From the NCBI GenBank assembly GCA_038501785.1, contig JBAMJR010000154.1:1047001-1111000 (forward strand): a DNA stretch of 64,000 nucleotides. The letters run 5' to 3'. Below are positions 34,315 to 45,900 of this stretch, one piece after another. The notes under the pieces are model-generated. The model was not told where the DNA came from and searched no databases. It saw nothing but the letters and a program-made list of their open reading frames with translations. Source of the DNA: Myoxocephalus aenaeus (taxonomy: Eukaryota > Chordata > Actinopteri > Perciformes > Cottidae). Position 1 is the stretch's first letter. Each line of letters starts with the position of its first letter. Made by a program: the position numbers and the translations under genes.

Positions 34315-35425
34315 TGGGGGAGGAAAAGGTAAAAGCGACGGTAGCCACCTTACGATTAGAGCACTGCAAGCCCGCAGACGGACATCTACCGCAGTGAAAA
34401 CAGACGTTTGCACTGTGAATCCAGCCACGGCCTGCAATATTATCCTCAGATCGCTTTCTGCTTTTGCATTTTATCATCAAGACTACTTGCCCCTCGTGTT
34501 GGATTGCAGCTGGTCCCTTGCGTCCACCTATAGCCTATCAGGTACAGTATGACTTGAAGAAGATACTTGATCATATTTCTTCTTGTGTAAATCAGTTTCA
34601 AGATAATGATTGTGACACAATTTGTGTTATTGCTTTCTTTTGCACTTCTGAAGTTGCTGTCACTTGGTTGCTGTTGAAGCGGCAAGTGCGCTGAGTACCT
34701 TGAAACTGACACAACTTGATACTCTTGGATCTCTGCTGGCCTTCTGCACTTTCCTCGTTGTTGTCCCATCCATCTGCTTTCTAAAGCGAATAGCTCATGT
34801 GTCCAGGGTTTGTTCCGTTCAGTTGTTAAAGCTCAACAGGTAGACTCAATGACACATGACAAAGGAGTGATACACTAGAGTTAAAGATACCACCATGAGT
34901 GGAAACTTCAAACATGTCAGTTAATATAGAGACTGCTTCAGTTTGCAACCAGATGGCCAAGGGTAAAGAGGTAAGTAAATACGTTTTAGGATAATTTAAG
35001 GTGGGATGTCTGACAGGATCAACTATTGCATATGCCTTAATGATATTTAGCCATTTAATTATTTCTATAGAGGACTGACCATGTGTAAAAAGACTATACT
35101 GGCCTGCTTTACCTGTCTGACACTTGGGAGGACCCACCAAACAGCAAGCCTTTCTGTAGGCCCAGTCCTTTAAGTCTTACCCACTTCTTGTTCACAAGTC
35201 TTATAAACTAAACTAAACCAGCTATTTCTTTTTTTGTAGCTCCATGTTTCACAAGTCAATACAATGAACAAATATATATAATCAAAGTGGATGTCCTGTT
35301 TACCTTGTTTTTTTGTTCCTTACAACAGGTTAAAGGAGCACCAAGTTGGATAAGGCTCTGCACAAGGACAATCCTATGAGGTGGCACTGTGGCTTTCCAA
35401 ATAAAGTTCTGTGATACACTTAGAC
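34315..35425 (+). ncRNA. Candidate three-exon transcript (lncRNA or microprotein gene)
   Basis: Predicted exons: about 34315-34541, 34942-34970 (29 nt) and 35329 to about 35425. Each junction is GT-AG (CAG|gtacag, GAG|gtaagt; acceptors cttcag and ttacaacag, the second with a strong T tract). A TATA-like tatag sits near 34295 in a GC-rich patch, and AATAAA lies at 35400-35405. Exon 1 contains no ATG. The first AUG of the spliced RNA (34953, in exon 2) opens a 22-codon ORF, MAKGKE | VKGAPSWIRLCTRTIL, ending at 35379. No known family is recognised. The transcript is inferred from splice signals alone and could be spurious. Confidence 0.35.
35400..35405 (+). terminator. AATAAA poly(A) signal of the candidate transcript
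   Basis: AATAAA (context ccaaataaagttctgtg) with GT-rich sequence after it. A second AATAAA lies near 35,554. Confidence 0.35.
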
Positions 35426-35961
35426 TCTAATTGCTTGCAGTCAGTGCATTACAGAACTTTGTTTTGTGAGTTAATACTTGATCCTGTGCAAAATAAACCT
35501 TCACACGTCTGGACATTTAAGTTTTCAACATTTTTCTATATTGCTGTTGATAAATAAAGTTTCTCTCTGTTTTAATCACAGTCTCTGTCTTTTTTGAGTT
35601 TCAATTGAAGTTCATTTGTATTATAAAGTAGCAATACTGTTGTTTGCCATGTTTGTACTCTGACTTAGTGTTAAATCATTACTTAAAGAGCCCTGCTGTG
35701 TGCCATATGGAACCGGTAGTCAGGTGAGTGAGTGGAGGTGAGGCAAGGAGGTAAACAGTTTAGCCATATTGTTTCACGTTACTATTTTTTTTTAAACCAC
35801 GTCACAAATTACACATGAGGACTTTTAACACTATGATTATAAATAATAAAAAAAACATGTGGCAGACAATGGGGACAAACGTTTTTTGTACCATCTTAGG
35901 TTTAAAATGGCAGTTTTACTGAAGAGTCTGTGTGGGATAAAACATATAGTGTAAGTCTGAT

Positions 35962-35964
<3 letters not shown>

Positions 35965-36038
<74 letters not shown>
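35965..36038. repeat. (AT)n microsatellite, about 37 units
   Basis: Uninterrupted AT dinucleotides in the nfe2l2-agps spacer. Confidence 0.97.
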
Positions 36039-36041
<3 letters not shown>

Positions 36042-36969
36042 GGTATTTTTATTTTCCACTGTTTAACTGTCCTGCATTTTTCTGAGCCAAACCAAGCTAG
36101 TGTTAATTTCCATTGCCTGGTTTTGCACCAACTTTTACTTCATTACTCCACTTTATATAAACTGGATAAAGGCATTATGTGTACCCTTCAGTTCAATTTA
36201 ACATACTGTAGGTGTATTACTATTAAAAACTATCAAAATCAATTTTGTACACGACTTGAAGTACTCTTGAATATTTAAGTGGTAGGGCTGAATTAATTTT
36301 CCCTTTAAAAACGATGTGACTGTAAAGTCCATTCTCCGCAGTCAAGGGAGTGTATGCAACCAGTCGTGTATCGCAAGGCATGCTGGGAAATACTTAAAAT
36401 GGTGCATTCAGGTGCAGAATGAAGATAACTTTTCAGTTGTGTAATTGTCTAATTATCAGGTTTCAAAGTCAAACATTGAGAGACAATGCAAACATAAAAT
36501 ACGAGTATCGTCTTATATCCTACCTGCAGTGCAAAACCCCACACATAGTTAGACACTACCATCATTTAAGACAAAGAAAAGCAGCAGATTCACATAATTG
36601 GGAAACTATGACAAGCAAATGTAGGGCATTTCCGATGATAACTTGATTCAATCACAAGATATTTTTATTTCAATCTCCTAATTCATTATTTGACTTCATT
36701 TCATCCCTAAACTTAACCAATGCATAATAGCCATTCACATAACACACAGTTAATACAACATGTGTTTTAGCATGTATTATATGGTAACACTTATGTTTTC
36801 ATGTTCCATATGTTAAATCTCCGACTGCCAAACGTGTCATGGGAGATTCCCATTTTCCAGTTGCCAGATATTCGTTACTATTTGGATCGTTCATGTGTAC
36901 CGATAGCGATTAATCCCACGCACTCTGAACGCAGCGCACTTTCCCTGAGCTGACCTCTGACAGCCGCTC

Positions 36970-37068
36970 ATGGATCCGCTCCCTCCCTTCACAAACACGG
37001 AAGCAGCATGGCGTCCAACAGCAGCGGCGGCGGCTCCGACAGGCAACGGATTGCCCAGCAAAGACTGA
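36970..37068 (+). other. Upstream ORF overlapping the agps start codon
   Basis: ATG at 36970 opens 32 codons (MDPLPPFTNTEAA...) in another frame and ends at TGA 37066-37068, after the agps ATG at 37008. It has C at -3 (weak) and G at +4, while the main ATG has A at -3 and G at +4 (strong). If the transcript starts upstream of 36,970, leaky scanning would be needed to reach AGPS. Confidence 0.45.
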
Positions 37069-40000
37069 GAATAATTGCTGGGCATTTACGGAGACCGGAG
37101 GACGTCGACTCGACCATCTTGGCCGCGGAGTGCAAAGCCCAGGGCGCCGAGGCAGACGTCTGCAGTGAGGGGAAGACGGTGCCGAGGAGGAGGTACAAGG
37201 CTGTGATGGAGCGGTGGACCGGGGTCCATCCTCTGTGGCTTTAGCTAGTTATTAAGTCAAACGTCAGTGGCTTAATGTGTAAACAAGACCCGATGTGGGT
37301 GACCTGCTCTGACAGACTAGCTTGCCTTTCTTTTACAAGCATCTATTACGCAGGGAGACGTGGCGAACGCTGCTTTTAATTAGCCTGCGAGCTAACGTCA
37401 ACGTACTTGGCTATACAGAGTGGGTGCGGCTATAGTTTTACGCTCAGGAGTTTCACGTCAATGTGGTCGACTTTCCTAAAGTTGGTCACTTGACGCTCCC
37501 CCCCCCCCCCTCCTGTGGATTATAATATATAATGTAATGTGTTAAATGGCTGTTTTTTTCCGTGTCAGTATAAGCTTGTAAACGTTACGGCTAACCCGGC
37601 GTTCATTGATATGTTCAGACAACAAAGTCGTTGGAGCGAATTGTCGAGATTATCAATACAGTTAGTCGAGTTTCACAGTTTGATTCATTCAAGAACTGCA
37701 ACAATGTAGCGTTGTTACGTTTCAACTGAGACAAGTGCGTCACTCTTTATTTTGAGTGCGATGTAAACATGCTGGGAGGGTAATCGTTGAGAGACGGTCC
37801 GTTGTAACTTTCAGGTTCGTCTTCACTAAATGTCAATATAAAGGAACAACTAAGTCATTGTGAACAACAGACGAAAGAGACTGAAACTTCTGGTGTCTTC
37901 TCTGTCTCTTGTGATTGGCCAGAACAAGTGGTGGTCTGACTTTCAACCTATTGGCAGCTCAGCTCCTTCTGAGGACCGCCTTCAAACTGTGCTGACGTCT
38001 AGTGTCAGTCTGAGATCACAGCTGTAGCTCGGGGTAAAAGCAGCACTCAAAAGTGTGAGCTTTTGGCCTTGTGAAATTCATCATGTCCTGTTCTGGTCAG
38101 TGTGACACTGGTGATATGATACAATGTTATGTCTTGCACCCTTGTCTGTGATGCCAATTGTTATGCTGGGCTTTTAGTGTCTTCAGTGTAGGCCGTTTAA
38201 AGGTTAAGGACAAAATAGGTCAACAGCCAGTGGGGTTGTGCATCAGTATCATTTTAAGCATCAGCATTGTAAGATAATGACGTGGGGCATCAGTAAAGGG
38301 CAAAGTTATAGAGCAATAAATCATGTTTGTTTTTTTTTGAATAGGGGCAAGCCAACATTTTGGTGAAGTTCAGGTAGCCTGCTAGTTGCTCCTGCCTTTC
38401 GATACATAACCACAATAAGTGCCAAGAGACTTTCTCTGGTCACCTTTTCAGCCACACTTTTACAGTTTCGGCCTTCTCCCTGCTCCTTTCTGGTATGGCT
38501 TGTTTGGTGGTTTCAGGCAGGGATCCTGATTTGCAGGTTGCGAGGTGTCCCTGCTCCTCCTCCCTCAAACTAGTAGAGTTTAATACAACAGCCCCACAAT
38601 CAATCATGCCTTCATGGAGGTTAACATTTAACAAGGGTGTTCATTTATAGTAGGGCTATAGTTTGTGCCACTGTTGAATTATATTGCACTATACTAATAC
38701 TTTTTTAGTGTATATCTAGGTCATATTTATTTATATAGCCCAAAATTACAAATCACAGATTGGCTTCCAAGGGTGTCTGTACAGCATGCTTTATCCTAAG
38801 ACCCTTGATTCAGATCAGGAAAAACACTTGAGATACACACAGGCAGAAGTGAGCTCAGTTTATCAAAACACATTCATTGAAACTTACTGCTTTGCCTTTT
38901 AAAAAGGACCTTGCTTATGTCCTTAAATGTTTAGTAATTTGTACAAACTTGCCACATTTATTGATACATTTTTCTTCAGTACGTTCAGCAGCTTTGACAG
39001 CATATCAACGGTGGCGAGGATTCATTAAAGTATGACTCAGTGTGTCACTCTCATTTATACTCTCACTCTTAATTTATAGGAAACTCCATTTTGTCAGGTA
39101 TTAATCTTAATTATGGCTTTCACTCCACTGTGTTAGCATCCCATCCCTAGTGACCCATGAGTTATGGTTGCTCTGTGAGTGGTGAGCTGTCTTTCTGCAG
39201 AGTGTAAGTACAGCACACAAGCTCTGCACAGCATTGAAGCAGAGACAGTCGAGCATCATCTCTGGTTGTGGAGTTGCTGATTATAATGGGATATCCTCAA
39301 CAGCATAGTAGCAATTGTTTCCAATCCCTAAGTAGAACATTATAGCTGTACTCCATTATGTTGGTGATTCCACAAAAAAGAACAGAAAGTATGGCTGGAG
39401 CATGCATACTATTGAAGGTGACGTGCTAAATAATTAGCTGAAGCTTGATAGTCAGCACATATGTTTGGACCTAATCATAAAAACTGAACAGTATTGAAAC
39501 TAGCAGTGGGAAACTGCCTGCCAGGTGCTATAAATGTAAAATATTTGAATGGGCTTGATGGGAAATAGCTGTTGGCACAGGCTGGTAGCCTCCTCTGTTG
39601 ATGGATATGTTATTTGAATGTGTCGCTTCTGCATCGGCACGACAATGTCAACAAGCTGTGTTTTTGTGCAGAGCATTGTGTAGTTGTAGGCCCCCTGGGA
39701 ATATTGTAGGTGTGGTTGCCTGCTCCCTCCAATATTGTACATTTGCCAACTGATATCCAGCCCCAACTAGATTGAATGCAAGTACTGTGAATGACTGAAT
39801 AGAATATAGAGACTTTTACATTTTCCCTCAGTGAATTGCTATATGTCTGGTTGTTAAGATTTCAGCATGAAGTATATTATCAGCACGGACTGAATCCATT
39901 CCTCTTTGTCTTTGTGGAATTGTCCGTGCCAAGCTTGTGTCAGCCCAGCGGGACTATGGCGGCAAGATATACCAAGGCGCCTTCATACTTTAACTTCCTC

Positions 40001-42870
40001 TGCTGGCATTTCATGTCTTACCCTCAGTGTAAAGTGTACGAATTGTAATGCTTAACCTCTGTGCCAATATTTGCTTTTCCACAGGCAGGAGATTATGAAA
40101 TGGAATGGCTGGGGATACAGCGATACAAAATTCCTCTTCAATAAGAAAGGTCAAGCAGAATTTACCGGCAAAAGGTACTGTATAATATCACATCAACACT
40201 CTTAGATAATGTTTATGCTTATCTGTTAAGGATTTAGAAAACTGTTCACTATTCACAGCCTTCTAATCTTGTTTTATCACAGCCATTGTGCCTACCTTCA
40301 TTCATACATTTGGATAATTTGAAGATGGTGATGGTGCTGCATTGTTCATTTTCCTTGCCAGCACTGAGGGCTTTTGAAATCAGTTGCTAGCCCCTTCGCT
40401 CACAGCAATGTGGTGCTATTGCCACCTAGTGGCTGGCATTTTAACTGTTCATTGTCATCTAAAAAGGTCACTGGTTGTGATTGTCAGCTCTCCCCAAACT
40501 CTGTTGCCTATTAACAGAAACCACTTTCTAAATCTATTCAAAACTGGAGCATATTATGTCAGTAATTATTGTTGTGGGTACACACAGGCATTTACCCACT
40601 GTTGGAGACAACCTATTTGGTTTGAATGTCTGAGGGAAACAAAGCCAGTTGTCCTCAAATTTACTGAACATGGTTTCAGTTTACATCCGCGCCTTTATCC
40701 ATGTCTCCCTTGACAATAGCATTGGTATAGATGAGCCTTGTGATTGTAATCATGACATGTGACTTTGGCATAGACAGCCCTGCTTGTGAGATTGTAAACA
40801 CGGAGAGCTGGCACATGAGGATGTATTTTGAGTAATGAGCCAAACTGAACAGGATGTTGCACAGCGAATGGTTTCTGCCTGTGCAAGCAGTTGCCACAAA
40901 CCGCTCTGTGCCCTCTCGACTGAAAAGCTACCTGGTTGGCTTACAATACCCGAGGCTGGGGTGCCGTTGAATGAGTGTGAAAGACGGCATTCTCCTCCTC
41001 CGTGCCCACTGCGACAGAGGCTTTTTCATTATAGAGTGTGTTTCATGGTCTCGTGGACAAAGGCACACCACAGTCCCCTGATGGGCTGGCCCGGGCTGTG
41101 CCAGCAGCTCAATTATGCAGAGGATGGCGAGGGCGATCATACGGACAGCACTGTCATTGCTGCTCTGCTTGTCTAATAACCTCATTGGACTCAAACCTCA
41201 CACTCTATTCTTATTAGACACAGGCCTGGTTTTCCAAATGAATAAGCCCAGTCAAGCATTTAGATGTTTTCAATTGAGAGCTTTGACTTCCACGACTGAA
41301 AATCACTATTACATGAGGCGTAGTTTTCTTTTCTTTTTTTAATTGGTTGGTCACACAATCTGTCTTCCTTTACACATTCCAGGTATAAACTAAGTGGTAT
41401 GATCATCCCTGCTCTGAAAGACTGGATGGAAGGCACGTTTGGAACCAATATGCAGCATAAATCTCCAGCAACAGTGAGTGTAATTCATATTTATTTGTTG
41501 GGTCTCCAATGAATAGCGAAAAAGAGCACTTTGTCAGAGTTACAAAAATCACAATGGCTTGTTTTGTTTCAGCCCATTCTGACTAGCAGTGCTGTGCAGC
41601 CTCCCACTCTGAACGAGGCCTTTGTGGAGGAACTGAAATCCATAGGTATTCCCTTCTCTCATGATGCAGAAGACCGGGTGTTTCGTGCCCACGGTAAGGC
41701 ATGCTGGAGACTTTGACATTTTTTTTATTTAGCACCACTGTTTTTATTTATAATAATCACATTCATATTTCTGTGTGCTTATCATCTCATTCCTGTATTT
41801 TCTTCCAGGCCATTGCTTACACGAGATCTTTGCTCTGCGAGAGGGGAAAGTTGGCCGTGTTCCAGATCTGGTGGTATGGCCAAGTGAGTTCAGAAGCTGT
41901 GTCATCTCTGTGTTTTTATCGGTTTGTTTTTCTCCACCCACGTAACATCGCCCCCCCCCCCTGCTGGTTTAGCTGATTTTAAAGGGTTAATCTCTGCAGA
42001 GGCAGGCATATTAATATGTATGAGTGGAGGCTTAATAAGAATCGTCAGGGGGAGGACGGTTGACACCCAATACTCCACGGTCTGGCCCTGCTCAGTGCAC
42101 CCATGAATTATGATTCCGAGATTGGTTTTCTCTTGTTATGGCTGGCACTATTTTATCATGCAAATGAATGTTGACTGATGGCTGGAACTTGATTAGCACC
42201 CTCCCAAATGGGCAGCAAATCATCAAGAAACTGGAGGCATCGTTTCATCCTCACCAGCACCGTATTTAAATTTGACCAACCCCACAAATACGCTCTCATT
42301 TGCTATGTATGAAATGGATATATTGACCAGTAATTTGCATTCCTCAGTTGTCCCGGCCGAGTCAAGCTGTGTATTTTAAGGGGAGATTTAGTTAGTTGAA
42401 CTGTAATCTGTAGGCAGAAGCTCTGTGTTAAATTGGATGGCAAAATGCAGGCATTTCTCACTGCCTCTAAAAGCACTTGGGGCCAGTGGAGCACATCAAT
42501 GTAGGTGGGCATTGCTACTCTTCCCACTCCCTCGCCACTCCAGTGTGAATGGATGTGAGCTCCATGATTGGCTAAAGCTTGTTTATATTGATCCAGCACA
42601 TCCCACCCCAGAGAGCGTAGCTTCATGCAGTGTGGCTCTGCCTGAGAAAAGCCCCTGGCAAATCACAACTATCAGGCAAATCAAAACTCCCCTAGCTCTA
42701 ATGGCTCGGGCCATATACATTTATTTATTGTCTCCTGTATACACATAGTGTTATGTGCCATTATTTATTTCCTTTACAATGTGTCTACTCTGGTTATTAC
42801 ACACTCAATTTATGAATGCAATAGAGTACAGTAAATGAAAACATTTTCTTTATGATGGCCACTAATTTCT

Positions 42871-42928
<58 letters not shown>

Positions 42929-45900
42929 ATAATAAGAATATAATATTCTGTGTCTTTGCAGACTGCCACAATGATGTAGTGAAAATTGTGGAACTGGCGT
43001 GCAAACATAACGTTTGTTTGATACCATATGGAGGTGAGTCGTGAAATCTATGTCTCTAATCGGCATAATTAGCTGTCACATACTGTATGTACAGGCCACT
43101 TGATGTGTATTTATATGGAATGTACTTTAATATCTTCTTTACTCACATCCCACGCTGGTGAAATTTATTATAATTATTTTGTTTATGAAGCCATGTAATC
43201 TGTGAATGAACCTTGTAAATAAGGTACTGCTGACAGTGCAGTAGATGTTAATCATAATTTTATGTTTTGCCTTGTGTGTTTTGCACTGGAGCCATAGAAA
43301 ATAAATAACAGGCATTCTGGGCCACCAATCTGAGCATATGATGTACATCTGCACCTCTATCATATGTAATAATCCCCACCCCACCCCATGTCTCCTGTTA
43401 CTGTTAACTATTGCATGATGACAAAATGGCTGAAATCCTATATAGTATTCAACGGCTTCATGAATTTGATGAAGTCCGTCATACATTTATGCAATTACCT
43501 GTTGACGCCTCAAGTCTTTTTAGAAGAACAAAGTAAGGAGGGGTTGTTTGCACTGTGAAAACTTTAATTTTCATAAACATTTTTGTATTTATTATTTAAA
43601 ACCAAGCCCTAGATTCACAAGTGTGGTTTTGCGTTAAGAACATTAAAGCATGAAAGTGTTTGAAGGCATCTCTGCTGTAACTCCTCTCTTGTTTTTCTCT
43701 CTCAGGAGGGACGAGTGTCTCCAGTGCCCTTGAGTGCCCCCCAGAGGAAACTCGTTCCATTGTCTCTCTGGATACCTCTCAGATGGTACGTAAACACCTG
43801 TGTCTGAAAGTGTCAGAAGAGTTGATCTGCACTAATGACAAGATAAACGGAAACCAAATAAAATGCAGTACGATACAGCCAAATTAATACTATTATTGTG
43901 AAACCTAAAATGTTTGATTGGCTTGCATTAAAAGGGTTTTTATGGAAAGTTGTCATTCTTATTTAGTGACACCAGACAAAAAAGTGAGAAGGGTACTCTG
44001 TAATCCTAATCAGATTGAATTATTTAAACAAGTGAACTAATAGTCTTAACCTATGCCACCAATTCCAACTAATTTATGCAATTACCTGTTGACGCCTCAA
44101 GTCTTTTTAGAAGAACAAAGTAAGGAGGGGTTGTTTGCACTGTGCAAACTTTGCTTTTTTTACTGTATTTTGCATAACTGTCACTTCAAATACACACTCT
44201 TCAAAAACTGTCACTTCAAAATTAATAAAAGTGGTGTTCATTTGTAAAGAGTATCTTTCTGAACAAAACGTAAGTATCATTAATGTGTGTTTACCTCGGC
44301 GCTTATTATCTGTAATAATCAAAAATCCAATGGAAAAAAATCCTTTTCGCTTTTTGTGGAGGGAACCAGAGCCGTGCTAACTTCTGGGGTCGGCCTACAC
44401 AAATACATCATCCCAGCAGCTCTCTATATGATACCTGCATTTGCTACTTATTGCTACACCATCTCCCTATTGCATTATGGGAGATGGTGTTTATAAACGC
44501 CACAATGAATTTTTTTGCAATTGTATTGCCCATGTTAGGATTTTTCTGTATACTTTCAAATACCACTTTGTCATTTTTCCAGAGGGAATGTTCTACATAT
44601 TCAGAATAATCTTAAAAATGATAAATCAGTTTAAATGTATTATCTTTATTTGAATTTATCAAGCAATAACATGTTCTAGTTCTACATTCTGAATATATTT
44701 TTTGGTTTATATAAGTGTAAATTAAATGCACTGGGATCTGAGAATTTGATGACAACATTTTTCAGTATTTTTCAGTATTTTTTTTCACTAGTGAAAATAA
44801 GCAATAATTTCCACCATTTTTCCGAATTTGCGTACTTGTTGTGTGTATTTATTTGTTAATAAATGTGATACTTTGGGCACCAGCCATGAAGTTGAATGGA
44901 ATCCCAATAATTTGACCATGAACATGATGATGTTTAATTGGATATGATCTGAAACGATGAATATCGTCACCAGCACCGTTCAGCCCTTTGATCCAGGCTC
45001 ACATAGAGGTGATATATAAGCTGTCTGGATGCTGCTAGCCTAGCAGTCGTTGAGTTTCCACAGACACCAGTGACCAGTGTTCTGTGTCAGGGGTCAGAGG
45101 TGAGGTGGCTCCAATGGAAGCACATGAAAGGAGCAGTGTGGTTGGAACATAAAGTTTATTACCCCTGGAGAATAATTGATGGCAGGTGTGAAATGACCTC
45201 CTGTAGGTAAGGGTAGACCACATACCCAGCGGCCCAAATAAGAGGCATATATTTGGAATCAGATGTTAAATTGAGTTTAACCTTGAGGAAAATGTCTCCG
45301 TCCTGCTGCCCCGCTGCACTCATTTATCCTCAGACATGTGACCGTCAGGCTAGAAGGACATGCTGGTGCAGAACTTCAAAAAGTATTGTAGAGAAAACTG
45401 TCAAGGGACTGTCCTCATGGACTGCTGTTGAGGATGATGTTTAAGTCTGAGCCTGAGATATTTCAAATCAACAAAAGAGATGTATGCAGTTTTAGAGTTC
45501 CTAGGACAGACATGGTGATAATTCTTTTTATTTATTAAGATCTTGTAACCTGCATCAAGGAATGGTATGTGTTCTTTTCAGACAGATTAAACAAACTGCA
45601 TTAGAGAGTATTTCTGTTACACCGAATGGTATGAAGCATTTATACAGAATGTTTCATGACCTCCCCAGTCATGTTGCTTGTTTTTTCCTCACAGAACCGC
45701 ATCCTGTGGATTGACGAGAAAAATTTAACTGCCCATATGGAAGCTGGCATCGTCGGTCAGGATTTGGAGAGGTTGGTAAGTACTGCTCATCCATCCATAT
45801 TCATCCATTAAAAGAGCTTTAAAATTCCGTATAATGTTGTGCCAACAATCAAGCTGTGTGACCATTCACATGCAGGTTGCCCATGCTCAGTCACCTTGGT

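Noticed and set aside
41945..41970. CTCF-like CCCCCCTGCTGG in agps intron 5
   Set aside because: The match comes from a long C run and lacks the fixed G of the core.
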